Positions 1-10,680 are shown, numbered from the stretch's first letter. The stretch is DNA of 64,000 nucleotides from Bimastos eiseni (GCA_959347315.1 OY365809.1:44075568-44139567), one strand, 5' to 3'. Translations and numbers: made by a program. Notes: generated from the letters alone by a model not told the origin.

Positions 1-19
1 CTTACATGGCTTTCATATG

Positions 20-215
20 TACTGACTGGGATGCAGTGATATACTTTGTACCTTACAACTCGAGAGTCGCGGGTTCGAATCTACCTCAAGCCGCTACATA
101 GCAATCATGGACAAATTAATCGACCATTATTGCACGTGAAGAAGGCAATCATCTCATAATGGCCACTGGACCTGCATTTGAGCACAAAACTCATCATCAT
201 CATCATGTACTGGTA
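20..215 (+). mobile_element. tRNA-derived SINE, family A copy 1
   Basis: The stretch contains a tRNA-like B box (GGTTCGAATC near position 73) followed by TACCTCAA and ends in a run of TCATCAT. The same arrangement, including GAGAGTC before the B box and TTCGAATCTACCTCAA, recurs at about 44632-44860. The shared B box and tail point to a polymerase III retroposon. The ends are approximate. Confidence 0.55.
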
Positions 216-436
216 AAGGTTAAGGGGCAAATTTAGGCCATTACTACTGTTGAGGAGAAGTTGACAAGCTTTATATAATTACAGTGTCAATTCTGAAACA
301 TAAAATGAGTAAAGAGACTGTGTCATTATTTTCTTACCTTGTTTTCAACATGTTGTGGAAGATCTGCAAATGGTGTTAATTGACTGGCTTGAGTTTCTGT
401 GTAATCTGTATTTTAGTTGACCAAGTAGCTCGGAAA

Positions 437-487
437 ATGCTTCGATCTTTCAACAAACTTCCCCGGCTGAATACCGCCACAATTTTA
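437..487 (+). CDS. CENPM: CENPM exon 1
   Basis: Encodes residues 1-17 (MLRSFNKLPRLNTATIL), matching the conserved KLPGLNTATIL start of vertebrate CENP-M. The donor is GTGAGT directly after TTA, phase 0. The 436 bases upstream hold a SINE and otherwise nothing I can assign. No TATA box or CpG-rich promoter stands out. Confidence 0.9.
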
Positions 488-3400
488 GTGAGTACGGAAC
501 TGTCCTATCAAATGACGAATGTCTAGTATTGTGTAATACCTTTTTAAGTTGACGGTTAACATATATTCGTTGTGCGTGTTTTCTTTAACAATTCGGAGCT
601 CAGAGATCTTATTATGTACAGATGCATTATGACTCTCTTGCCAATCACAGACAAGGAGGCACTAAGAGCTACTGTTACAACAATACTTCTCGTTGTTTGT
701 GGGGTAAATACCCTATTCTGTCAATAATTTATTGTTGAGGTTCAGTAATGAATTTACGAATGCTTTGCATTACGTGCCTTTTGCTTCTTGCTTACCATGT
801 AATGTAATGTATGAGATTGTGCATTTATTTAACACCCCTTCAAGATATCTATGCAGAGGTGTGTCTGTGCTGGCCTAAAGGATGTGAAATGTCATTAATA
901 TAGAATATTTTACACCAGTTAGCATAACTTCTTGTAGTGCATTTTTAAGTGTCTCACACAAATGTCATATGCAATTAGACTGTTACATCAGATAGAAAAA
1001 CAGTGCACAGTTAAGTAGAAAAGCAGCTACCAATGGTGGGCCCACGCACTCACACACGCAGCCAACCGATGGAGAATGTCTGCAATTTAAGCTGTAAATT
1101 TGTGAATTATCTACTGACGCTGTGTATTTTAGATTGTCGGAGCACCTGGAATTGGAAAGCATCAGTTGGCAAAAGTTCTGGTTTCCACGAGCACCGAGAT
1201 ATCCGTTGAAGTGTATGTTCTGTATCTGCGTTATGTGGATCAAATTTTTATTTCTAAACACTGCGTTAAAGTTTTGTCTTTCCTGTCAGATTTATTGACA
1301 AATTCTGAAAATGTGATCTCTTGGTTACTGGATAATTAGTGACTCATGTCCTTTTCAGCCGAGGATTAGGCCGGGAGCGCTTCTGAGTAGATATCTTGAA
1401 GGGGCGCTATATCAAGTATTTTTGATTGATTGATTTTTGATTGAGATAGCGTGGACCAATATTACATGCTTCAATAATAATTGTAATAATAATAAGAAAT
1501 TTATATAACGCCGTATCTTAATCGAGGCTGAAGAAATTGGCTGTGGTTGGGTTGAAGAGGTCGACGAGCTCTCTGCTCAATCTGACTTGGGCGTATTCCT
1601 GTTTGGTAGTTTTACCTAACTGAGGGAACATTTTCATCTGAATATGTATCTTTTTGGATCTCATATGATCGAGAAACTTGTGACCTCCATGGTAATGCAA
1701 GATGCTTGCTTCAGAGTGTGATGATATTCCAAAAACACAACATCTGTTTCTGAAAGATGCTAAATGGTTGGATGCCTGCTAAGATTTAGTTGCATTGCTT
1801 CATATATTTTGTATCTATGCTACATAAATAGATTGCAAGAATCTATTATGCACAGGACTGGAAAATCCCTATGTAATGTCATGTCACTAGTTTTGGGGCG
1901 ATAATTGGAAGCAAGAAATTCTCACATCTTGTTGACATAACAGGCTGATTCATTAACTTTTAGTTATGAAAGAGTCAAATTGAAAATTGACGGTTGGTTA
2001 ACTATGTCATAAAAAAAAAAATTCTTTGGGCTTTTAAACATCATATCTTCAATTAGTAACAAAGATTAGATTGGGGCGACATCTATGGTGAAGAGTAAAA
2101 CGTATACATGGATATTTGATCAGTAACTTTTCCTCTAATATAGATTTCGTGGATAGATTGTATAAGTATCACAGATAATACACATAGATGTATCTGTTTT
2201 GGAAGTATTCTATGTCTAATTCTCTTTGTAACATAGATGCATTTCTACCTATTGTATAGTAAATTCATTGCTTAGTAACAGATATGTGAATCCGAGGAAA
2301 CATGTGCTTATGGGAGTTTCTGTGTAAGACATTAAGTAAGTTACTGTATCTGTTGTGTGTTTTCTTGTCTGCTTTTGTAGTCACACTACAACTTGTCTCC
2401 CACTTCCAGAAGATGTACACAACACGCGACCGCGAATAGACTTTGTCATTTTCATGGTCGATCAGACAAACAGAGAGAGGTAAAGTAAGGATAGTATTTA
2501 ATTACATTACAGGTTAATGAAATTACACAGAACCAGATAGCATCTGGACTGGATTCGTGTGAATGTGTTGAAGCATGTACATATATCACCTTTTCGACTA
2601 ATTTGGCGACCTTGGAGGGTTAGCTTAAAATGAGTCTGCAGGCCTCGTGTCGGATAGCATGGAGCGAATCTTTCATAATTTATGCTGCATGTGCAGTTAC
2701 AAACTGCCGAAATATCAACTGTGCACTTGACAATCAGGGCCAGCTTAGCCACAAGCAAAGAGGGCAGATGTGCCATGGGGGCATCAAAATCTAAGAGTTG
2801 CCATTCTAAAAATGTGTTTTTACAGTTAAGTGATTGCATGTGTTCAATCAAGTGAAGTATTTCTTAAGGTTAAAAGACTCTTATCTGAGTTTGTAATATA
2901 CTAATATTGCAGCTATTCATTATTATGCTTTATTAGCACATTCAATCTTTGAAAATTCAAAGTTTTTTGGAATTGTAAAATGTAAAAACACTCTGAATTA
3001 CCAATAAATCTGAATTGTCGAAACGAGAACATAATTTATTACTTACCTTGCTTTCAGTTTTTTACTTTGATAAACTGTAGCCTGAAGGACAAAAGCTAAA
3101 TGCAAAAAAGAATATTGATGACAACAAACTTTTAAAAATAAATGTTCTTTTTTGATTATTCAAAGTTATTATGATAAAATTTTTGCACTTAAGCAGTAGT
3201 ATGTCAAACTCAATGTGCTTTTGCATGATCAGCCAGTGTTATTATATCAGCATGGGCTATATAAAAATCTGTTGTATTATGGGAAATGTTTCAGGGTGTT
3301 AATTGTTTGGTCTTCTCTTATAGTTTCATGGTGGTCAAACGATCGTTGCCTTTCCTCGACTTCAGCTTCACCCTTGGCAAAATGTGTTTCGTGCTGACAC

Positions 3401-4563
3401 AGGGTGAGTCAAAGCACATTCATACAGTACAATACGATTGTATTTCTCATGATACCCACCTTACGAAATTCAGAAGTCACAGGGTCAAAAGTTAAGATCC
3501 ATAAGTTGAATTCCTTTAAATTGTTTCTGCATATCTTAGGATGTTAACGTTGCATTAATTAATTATTTCTCTTTAATTCATTACTATTATTGTTTCTGTT
3601 ATTATTGTTGGTTGATTATAGTTATTCTAAGCCAGTTCTACTGTGTAGGAAGTTGAAATTTTCTGTTTATCGATGAAAACAATACGAATTAAATATTTCT
3701 GTTTTTAACATTTTCGATCTTAATAAGCGTTAATCGAAGAATTAATGAATATTGATTGAATTTTTGATTGTTCAGTGAACAACACGGTCTGTCGAAGCGT
3801 GTCCTTGGATGCGATGATGCAGTTGGCCGAGTCTTGTCACAGCCAAGTGCTCTGCTGTGACCTGCAGGTAACTGCTTGTTAATTAATTAATTAATTTATC
3901 ATTATTATTATTATTACGCATATATTGATCGACACTGTGTTGACTATGCTATTTGACTCTTATAACTAAACAATTGGTAAATTAAGAATATACTGTTGAT
4001 CGTCTTGATTTTTTGTTCCTAAGACTAATAAAACTGCCTTGACCCAACACCAAGTGTTTGCTGTTGTGAATCCATCTACCTGGAAAGACCTTCCTCCATT
4101 AACTAAGGCCTAAACTAATGACTGGCTTATCTCCATCGGCCTCTCACTCTTTAAAGGCATTTCATTTCCACCGGGTTTTCTGTGCTGAGAATGCCTTTGA
4201 AAAATTATTCTGTGAGAGGTACTATATAAATCTAAAGTTACGATACTTATACTCCATTCTTAGCGTAGTATATTAAACTGGAGAATATCAGCGTAGCATG
4301 TATTGATTTTATTTTTACCACAGTGAGGATCATAAACAACTGCCTCCCTCCCAGTTGGGCAGTGGTTCAGCAAACTGGGCATTGAAGTTACTTCTGATAC
4401 TTGATAGTTTTTCTCTTTTTAGAACTCAGATGAGAAGCACTGCCTAGCTAGCCAGCTACTCTGTAAACTTAATTTATCGAGTGGATTTCAGAATGGCATC
4501 ACAAGTCTGCTCGTGGACTCGACGCGTGTCATGATCAGTCCGCTTGACACAATGGAGACCTAA
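437..4563 (+). CDS. CENPM: centromere protein M (CENP-M), complete, 6 exons
   Basis: CENP-M is a kinetochore subunit of the constitutive centromere-associated network and binds CENP-H, -I and -K. It has a small-GTPase fold but is regarded as a pseudo-GTPase. Six exons (437-487, 1133-1212, 2381-2479, 3324-3403, 3776-3867, 4423-4563) join in phase with GT-AG borders into 180 codons plus stop, the length of human CENP-M as I remember it. Recognisable blocks are KLPRLNTATIL at the N-terminus, LPLPEDVHNTRPRIDFVIF in exon 3, TLGKMCFVLTQG in exon 4 and QVLCCDLQ in exon 5, each aligning with a human counterpart. Exon 2 carries GAPGIGKH, close to a Walker A loop, which human CENP-M has lost. The start ATG is the one that aligns with the human N-terminus. 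The gene reads in the same direction as the downstream myosin gene but is unrelated to it. Identity is from remembered family sequence, and the exon structure is read from the DNA. Confidence 0.93.
820..1075 (-). mobile_element. LINE 3' tail fragment, GCGC-TATATAAA family, minus
   Basis: Lies in CENPM intron 1. Begins with a degenerate TTTATTTAACACCCCTTCAAGATATCT tail and ends with a GGTGGGCCCACGCAC block. The same two blocks flank the copy at 17762-17935, so the two belong to one subfamily. Confidence 0.6.
1133..1212 (+). CDS. CENPM: CENPM exon 2 with Walker A-like loop
   Basis: Encodes residues 18-44 (the last codon is split 2+1). It starts IVGAPGIGKH, so the GxxxxGK core of a P-loop is present but the final S/T is His. 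The acceptor is TTTTAG and the donor GTATGT. The exon follows directly on the LNTATIL strand, as strand beta-1 precedes the P-loop in small GTPases. Confidence 0.9.
1350..1417 (+). mobile_element. LINE 3' tail fragment, plus
   Basis: Carries GAGCGCTTCTGAGTAGATAT followed by CTTGAAGGGGCGCTATAT, the 3' end shared by about twenty copies in the window. It lies just downstream of CENPM exon 2, in opposite orientation to the copy just upstream of that exon. Confidence 0.6.
2381..2479 (+). CDS. CENPM: CENPM exon 3
   Basis: Encodes the end of codon 44 through residue 76, then 2 bases of codon 77. The LPLPEDVHNTRPRIDFVIF block matches the LPLPSSVNRPRIDLIVF block I recall from human CENP-M, the strand-4 region of the GTPase fold. 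The acceptor is TTTTGTAG and the donor GTAAAG. The intron before it (1213-2380) holds a LINE tail and is otherwise unremarkable. Confidence 0.9.
3324..3403 (+). CDS. CENPM: CENPM exon 4
   Basis: Encodes SFMVVKRSLPFLDFSFTLGK and MCFVLTQ. The TLGKMCFVLTQG end aligns with human FLGKVCFLATGAG. The acceptor is CTTATAG and the donor GTGAGT, phase 1. The intron before it (2480-3323) shows nothing recognisable. Confidence 0.88.
3776..3867 (+). CDS. CENPM: CENPM exon 5
   Basis: Encodes VNNTVCRSVSLDAMMQLAES and CHSQVLCCDLQ. The helix and the final LCCDL strand align with the human helix followed by LLYCDLE. The acceptor is TTGTTCAG and the donor GTAACT, phase 0. Confidence 0.88.
4045..4235 (+). mobile_element. 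degraded LINE 3' fragment, plus
   Basis: In CENPM intron 5. It shows a worn form of the retrotransposon C-terminal pattern (VNPSTWKDLPP) and a tail ending GTACTATATAAATC. Several stop codons interrupt it. Confidence 0.5.
4423..4563 (+). CDS. CENPM: CENPM exon 6 with stop codon
   Basis: Encodes the last 46 residues, NSDEKHCLASQLLCKLNLSS through SPLDTMET, then TAA at 4561-4563. The acceptor is CTTTTTAG. The LL-K-L helix and the short acidic end resemble the human C-terminus only loosely, but phase and total length fit. Confidence 0.85.
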   Translation, partial: NSDEKHCLASQLLCKLNLSSGFQNGITSLLVDSTRVMISPLDTMET

Positions 4564-4569
4564 GTCGTG

Positions 4570-4836
4570 ACAGAGAAATTTACTCTGTTATTATAAATTT
4601 ACTGTGCTATCTTAAATTTACTTTTGCCATAATATACTCTGTTACTGAAAATTTACTCTGTTAACATAAATTTACTGCTGCTATAAATTTACTGTGCTAC
4701 TGTAAATATGCTGTGCTATTGTAAGTTCAATGCGCTACTGTAAATTTACTGTTGCCATAAATATACTCTGTTACTGCGAATTTACTCTGTTACTGTGAAT
4801 TTACTCTGTTACTGTAAATTTACTGTGTTTTTATTA
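4570..4836 (+). repeat. degenerate ~20-bp tandem repeat (AAATTTACTCTGTTACTGT)
   Basis: Roughly a dozen imperfect copies of AAATTTACTGTGCTACTGTA follow the CENPM stop codon, beginning within about 10 bases of it. If the transcript continues here the array forms its 3' UTR. A candidate AATAAA lies at 5078-5083. Confidence 0.7.
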
Positions 4837-4984
4837 ACTTACTTGTTCAGATCAGTATGTAAATTCTGAGTGAATGTTGGTGCAAGATTAACAATCACCT
4901 TTTGGAAGATAATGTTAATATGAAATTATAGGAAATTGCACTTGTTGCCAGTCTCGTGACAAGCCTCATTCTGGTGCTCACTCC

Positions 4985-5262
4985 ATTAGATAGATGGATG
5001 GCTAGATCAATTGATAATAATAGTAACAATATTTATAGATGTATAGATTGATTAATTGACTGATTGATTGATTGATCAATAAATAATAATGATAATAATA
5101 TTACTGCTACTAATAACAGATGGATGAATAGATTGATTGATGGATCAATTGATAATATTAATGGTAATAAAACTACTAATAATAATTGATAGATAGATTG
5201 ATTGATTGATTGATAGATAGATATTTCATTTGATAGATCAATTGATTGATTGAGTAAGGGAG
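4985..5262 (+). repeat. GATTGATT / AATAAT simple repeats
   Basis: Alternating runs of GATT, GATA and AATAAT units. The 98-codon open frame on the minus strand here (isoleucine and serine repeats) is a product of the repeat and is not treated as a gene. Confidence 0.8.
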
Positions 5263-5680
5263 ATGATGAAGGCTGATGTGGTTGTGGTGCTGTAGAGGAT
5301 AAAATGCACGAGAATGAATGCCGGGTCACAGACCGAAGTGACCCGACCCACTTTCATAACTGAGCTAGAGCTACACTAATGGCTTAATTTATCCAAAAAT
5401 TGGAACGCGAGTTGTTCGTAGCCATCCCCGCCAAATGGCTCCGGTCAGGATCTGGTGGTGATTATGATGAAACGAACCACGTCTGGCGCATTGCGCATGC
5501 GTTGCAGACTGCTGCGGATGAGGTCTAGACTGGTGAGAAGCGTTTGAACTATGACTGAAGGGGGAGAGGGACCGATAGCGTAGGATACCTCGTCCACGTA
5601 TTAAGGGTCTACAGACTCTACACGCATGCCCAGTTTGTGCATAAGCAACGCGTGTATCAACTTCCACGCATATAATATAT
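5263..5680. other. intergenic, no recognisable gene
   Basis: A mixed-composition stretch with a TTGCGCATGCGTT palindrome-like motif at about 5491-5503, which resembles an NRF1 site. A 92-codon open frame runs antisense (5389-5667) but matches nothing I know. Confidence 0.4.
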
Positions 5681-6170
5681 ATATATATTTATATTATATG
5701 CTTTGTTTTATATATACATATAAGAAATGTTCATATATATATATATATATATACATATAAAACAAAGTACTCGCATCTTTCTGCAATGTATAGGTCTACG
5801 CATACGTTATATATATATATATGTATATATATATACAATATGTTATGTTTTGGAGGTGCCATATATATATATATATGTAACAAAGTGCATTGCATTATGC
5901 ATAGGCCTACGCACGCATTATATATAATTTTATGCAGTATGTTATGAATAGATGGTGCCATAGTCTCTTGCTAATCTCGGAATTCGACACCATTTCCTAA
6001 TCCAAAAGCTCCAAGCCAAGGAAGCCTGTCTGCTAAAAGCATTTACAAATATATATATATATATATACGCGTGGTTATGTAAATCAATATATACATATAT
6101 GCGTGGTTAAGTAATGGTAGTATAGTGAAATCTAAATGTTGGCATAAATTATGTACATTATGTATGTATA
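5681..6170 (+). repeat. (TA)n microsatellites around a duplicated ~100-bp unit
   Basis: Several TA runs enclose two diverged copies of one unit, about 5760-5860 and 5879-5959. Each runs from AACAAAGT through TAGG-CTACGCA-GC to TATGTTATG and ends GGTGCC. The order of blocks is the same in both, so this is a tandem duplication. Confidence 0.65.
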
Positions 6171-6280
6171 CATGTATACATATAATTTATGCCAGCATTT
6201 CCATACTTTTCCTAAACTTTGGACTCTATCTGCCTCTGCGATTCCTTCAGCGCGGCGCCTGCCAGGTCGTGAGACATACC

Positions 6281-6330
6281 CCCTGCCCTTACCTGCCCTG
6301 CCCTGCCCTGCCCTGCCCTGCCCTGCCCTT
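6281..6330 (+). repeat. (CCCTG)n pentanucleotide repeat
   Basis: About eight CCTGC units in a row on the plus strand. Confidence 0.85.
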
Positions 6331-6534
6331 CATGAGGTATACCCTATTTCTACCTAGAAGGCGCATGCATTTGCCTCCTTCATTAGGTCGTATAGGGCAC
6401 ATGACCATCTGCGCCTCTTCCACTTCCCCCACTGCTATCTCTGTTCATCCTCTTCCCTTTTCCAGTTCTCTTCGTCCTGCCAGATTCTTTGTTCGGACCT
6501 GTCTGTCAGTCTGTTCGTGCTGCTGCTGCTTCTC

Positions 6535-7265
6535 GTACTTCCTCTTACATTCCCCTTCTCTTCACTTTCTCCTCCCCTTCTCTTATCTTCTTCAATTCTC
6601 CTCACATTATCCTCTCCTTCTCTTATTCTCCTCCCTTCTCGTATTCTTCCATTCCTCTTTCATTTTGCACATCCTCCTATTCTCCTCATCCTCTTCTCTT
6701 ACTTCCATTCTCACCCCATTCTCTTCTAAGTCTCTGCATTCTCATCACATTTGCTCCCGTCTTCTCAAATTCTATTCACATTCTCCTTACATTCTTCTAT
6801 TTTCCGCCATTCTCCTTGTCGCGTATTAGTCATCTCCGCCATCATTCTTCCTTCTCCTACTTCGGCCTACTTTTCCTCCTCCAGACTATCTCCCTCCCCA
6901 TCCACCGAGCTTGACTCCTCTGTCTCGTAGTCACCCTCGTTCTCATCCTTTTCCTGCTTCCACCTCTTCCTTCTCCTCTTCCTTCTCCTCTTCCTTCTCC
7001 TCTTCCTTCTCCTCTTCCTTCTCCTCTTCCTTCTCCTCTTCCTTCTCCTCTTCCTTCTCCTCTTCCTTCCTTAAGCCTTTCTTCTGCCCTCTGCTCTTGT
7101 CTTCTCGTCATTTACTCCTTCATCTTGCTCCTACTCCTCTTCCAAACTTCTTTTTCATCCTCCCTTTCCCACCATCCTCTTCCTTAATACCTATCTCATT
7201 CCTCCTCCACCTCCTCCAACTTTCTCTTCCACTCTCCTTTTCCATCTGACCCCTTCCATCCTCCT
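6535..7265 (+). repeat. long polypyrimidine tract with a 12-bp array
   Basis: About 700 bases almost free of purines on the plus strand. Positions 6966-7072 hold roughly nine copies of TTCCTTCTCCTC. Long open frames on both strands here (Ser/Phe-rich or Gly/Arg/Glu-rich) come from the repeat. Mirror-symmetric purine/pyrimidine runs of this kind can form triplex DNA. Confidence 0.85.
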
Positions 7266-7730
7266 CAATCTAACCCCTTCCCATAATCCTCATCCAACCT
7301 ACTCCATCGCCTCGCCCCGCTATCTCTTCCTACTCACCCTCTTAATATTCCTGTTATTCCTTCTCCAGCTCTCCCACTCCTGAATTCCCCCTTACTAGCC
7401 AGCAGACCCGGGTTGAACCAGGTCATATACACATCTCGTATCTGCAACGTCCTTATAAGTACTCTTACTCAGTAGAATACGCACACATACATAAACACAT
7501 AAGTGGACGTACATGCAGACGCACAGGTAACGACGCGCTCGATGGGTATCAGCTGCTATCGTGGGAGACAGACTGACTACGTCTTGCCTTTATTGGAATG
7601 GCACGCGCCGAGGGAACGCACGTGGGTGCGGTATAGAGGATGATGGACAGGGGCGAGGAATGAAAGAGAGGCTGAGGAGGGGTGAAGAATAAGGAGAGGG
7701 TGGAGACGATGGATCTGAAATCCATTAGAA
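7266..7730. other. intergenic, nothing recognised
   Basis: Unique-looking DNA with a pyrimidine-rich left part. No conserved protein segment was found on either strand. Confidence 0.4.
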
Positions 7731-7954
7731 CAGAGGCGGAGACTTAGGGGGCAGGAGGGAACGGTCCCCTCCAAAATTTCAGGTGGAGGGGATTGAGCTG
7801 ATTCTATCGCCAATATTTCATAAATATTTCATAAAATTAATGTTGAACACTTCTACAGTGTTTCCACTGTTAGTCCGTATTTGCTGCATCCACGTGTTTA
7901 GGAATTGAAATTTTTTCGATCTGTCCCCAACACAGGACTACGCCTCCGCCTATG
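7731..7954. mobile_element. possible hAT-like MITE (CAGAGGCGGAG ends), weak
   Basis: The left end CAGAGGCGGAG is mirrored by CTCCGCCTATG on the right, giving imperfect inverted ends. The flanks CATTAGAA and CACGAGAA agree at 6 of 8 positions, as a decayed 8-bp duplication would. The evidence is weaker than for the other elements. Confidence 0.35.
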
Positions 7955-9340
7955 CACGAGAAAGAGGGAGCCGAAATGGAAAGCCTACATGCTTCTCCAT
8001 TTTCCACATACATCGGAGGGGGAGATTGGAGCGGAGAATTAAGTTGGCGATGGAAAAATAGCAGGATGAGAAGGGTGAACAATAAGTGGGGGTAAAACGG
8101 AAGAGGGAAAGGAGGAAGAGAATGCGGAACTGTGAGAAATGACGAAGACGCAGGCAGGTATGCCTCCTACGCAAGCTTTTCATCTTTAATGTCGAAGTCA
8201 ACACAGGAACTTTGGATATCCATCAAACGCCCATTCTCTCTTCGAGCAGTTCCTGCCAGGGTCGTCGGCCACAAAACTAATTGGCTCCTGCCAGAACAGT
8301 CACAGGCCTCTATAACTAAATATTGCTTTATGGCGTAATCATGTAGGCCTATTGTTCCAGATATGTCGGTTCGTATTGGGCGAGGTCAGATCATTTTTAG
8401 CGGTCTAATACATGTTCTTGTACATCGTGTGGGGGTAGGAAGTTCTTTTTAAACTATCCCTTCAACAGTAACTTTTCTGGGTTCAGCTGCAGCAAATCAT
8501 TCATTAGAAGTTTTTCTTAGTGCCCTTTCAAGAAATGCAATATATACTAAATAGCGCTCTCAACTTCAGTGTAGGCCTACTCTTTGGAGCTTCGTAAGTA
8601 GGCCTTAATGCATTGATTATTTATCAAAGTAGGCCTAAGGGGATGCTATATGCTAGTAGTAATTTCAGTTTAACGACACTGTGATAATAAAGACCATTGG
8701 CGTCCTCCTTAATCCCACAATTATTACTTTCTGCTATTTATACATTGTTCAGCTATAAGCTTAATATTCTTTGGAACGCCTGGTACTTAGTAAACTAATT
8801 AACTAATAGTTTGATTTACGAGAGCGTTAGGTACAAACATAGACAGATAGTCAAGGAATTCTAACATTCTGGAGGAACGCGGAAATAGCATGACAGCCGC
8901 TCAAAAGAGCATGCGGAAGAATACGGACGCAGAGCATTATGGACGACGACAAGGCAGCAAATGAAAAGAAAATAACAGCAAAAGGACAGCAAAATAGTAG
9001 CAAATGGACAGAAGCTATTGTCGGTGAAATAACAGCAAATGTGTGCAAACTCATTTTCGTAAAATGAAGGAGCAGACACGAAAGCTTGTCCTGAGAATCA
9101 ACCCGAGGCAATAGGTACTGCGGCCATTCATTCTTCTTAGCTTCGACACATGAGGGAGGGCGGTTAGTCCTATCCCTCGCCGTCTGATCTTCCCACTGCA
9201 GATCACGAATGACCACCTTGTTTACTATTAGCCAACAATTATACAGCGTCATTGTTTTCATAGGAATTTTTTTCTGCAGCCACGTAAGCTAGACCTAAGC
9301 CAGCCATATTCTTCAATGCTAGCGACTACGCTTTTTTGGC
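7955..9340. other. intergenic, with a short copy of repeat family B
   Basis: No supported gene. 8656-8716 resembles the family with AACGACACTGTG ... GCGTC-CCTCCT seen at 19735, 27245 and elsewhere. TAGGCCTA occurs several times. The 136-codon open frame at 8851-9261 (minus) matches nothing I know. Confidence 0.4.
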
Positions 9341-9360
9341 CTTGACATCAGTGTTGGGCA

Positions 9361-9525
9361 CGAGACCACAACCTTGAGACCAAGACCGAGACCAAGACCG
9401 AGAGGTCCAAGACCAAGACCGGGTGGTCCGAGACCAAGACCAAGACCGGGTGGTCCGAGACCAAGACCAAGACCGGGTGGTCCGAGACCGAAGGTCCGAG
9501 ACCAAGACCAAGATCGATGCTCTTT
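9361..9525 (+). repeat. tandem GAGACCAAGACC array with 27-bp higher-order unit
   Basis: Three near-identical 27-bp units (AGACCAAGACCAAGACCG then GGTGGTCCG) lie among shorter 12-bp units. It is the left subterminal array of the hAT-like element. Arginine- and proline-rich open frames here are artefacts of the repeat. Confidence 0.8.
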
Positions 9526-10084
9526 TTATAAACAATTCAATTTATTAAGACGCTAAGGCGGAATATCGCGCTTAAAACAATTTTGTTGCTGAAGATTACT
9601 AATCTTAATAATGGTCCAGAAACAATTTTACCTGCCGGTCTTAACTTTTACGGGCTCAGCCCTTGGCTTCGGCCTGAGAATATCACACTATAAATTACTT
9701 AAAGTACACGATAGGTAAATACTTTAAGACAAGTACATTAACGTTCCGTTTGAATGATGTAGGCCTACTTGTACTCGGAATAGTAGGTTAATGGTGACTA
9801 CACGTGACCGACCACATAATTATTAGATTGTTCCAAAACCTTGAAATTTGCGAAAACAAATTTTTAAATGGCTGGTTCTGTTGCAAATTCATTTTTTTGC
9901 CCACAGTAACATGTATATATGAATGGTCAACACGTCATACATCGATAAAAATCACGTAGGACCTAAACACCGGTGTCTCTAATCGAAACTAACCGACAAA
10001 TGTCAAAGAAATTGCTTTGATACGGCAAATGACCAAAAACGCTAACCTAAGACGGATACCAATCCCAAGACCGTTCTTTCTTTT

Positions 10085-10225
10085 AAGACCAAGACCAAGA
10101 CCGACGCATTAGAGACCAAAACCAAGACCGATGGTACGAGACCAAGACCGATGCATTCGTGACCAAGACCGAGACCGAGACCGCAGTTTTCCGGTCTCGA
10201 GACCAAGACCGCGGTCTCGAGACCA
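10085..10225 (+). repeat. second GAGACCAAGACC array
   Basis: The same 12-bp unit as at 9361-9525, in the same orientation, more degenerate. It ends with two GGTCTCGAGACC palindromes close to the right terminus of the hAT-like element. Confidence 0.75.
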
Positions 10226-10241
10226 CATCCCTGCTTGACAT

Positions 10242-10648
10242 ATGAGGACAGGTGACTAGTTCTCTACCTCGCCGCCTCATCCTCACACCGACAGTGTACG
10301 GTAAGTGTGCTCATCGTAGCTGAATAAGATAGGGTGCTTTAATGTCGTGGCACCCTCTGACAAGGGAAGCGATAATAAGGGATTTCACTCGATAAATTTT
10401 ATTGGTGGACAGAGTTGGTTGAGGATACACAGCGCCACACGGTCGCTGTAGAAATGCTAATCCACAGTAGGTCCATGTACTTCTCATGCTATTCACAGAG
10501 TCTACACAGAAGCGTTTTCTAAAGCGTTGCTACAGATGAGTCTATCTTCTTAAGTCACTGGAGCAACGCCCGTCCCTCATTTGGACGGACCAATATTATT
10601 CAAGGAGGAAATTGAATGAATCATAGATTGAATCAAGTTAATGGCGCG

Positions 10649-10680
<32 letters not shown>

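Larger units (their letters stand above)
9349..10233. mobile_element. non-autonomous hAT-like element, 885 bp
   Basis: The element starts CAGTGTTGGGCACGAGACC and ends GGTCTCGAGACCACATCCCTG, imperfect inverted ends of the CAG..CTG kind. It is flanked on both sides by the identical 8 bases CTTGACAT (9341-9348 and 10234-10241). An 8-bp duplication with CAG ends is the hAT hallmark. Inside, near each end, lies an array built from GAGACCAAGACC (about 9361-9525 and 10085-10225). The central part has no transposase-like open frame. Confidence 0.75.

Noticed and set aside
595..703. Open, exon-like segment (YYVQMHYDSLANHRQGGTKS) in CENPM intron 1 followed by GGTAAA
   Set aside because: It would break the CENP-M alignment between LNTATIL and IVGAPG, which join directly in the human protein. 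No family match.
4985..5262. Regular spacing suggestive of a CRISPR-like array
   Set aside because: These are GATT/GATA microsatellites in a eukaryotic genome, with no constant repeats separated by unique spacers. No CRISPR was seen anywhere in the window.
6125..7249. Several long open frames on both strands (Ser/Leu/Phe-rich and Gly/Arg/Glu-rich)
   Set aside because: They arise from the polypyrimidine tract and the 12-bp array. Composition is fully explained by the repeat.
9326..9556. Arg/Pro- and Trp/Ser/Arg-repeat open frames
   Set aside because: Translations of the GAGACCAAGACC array inside a transposable element.
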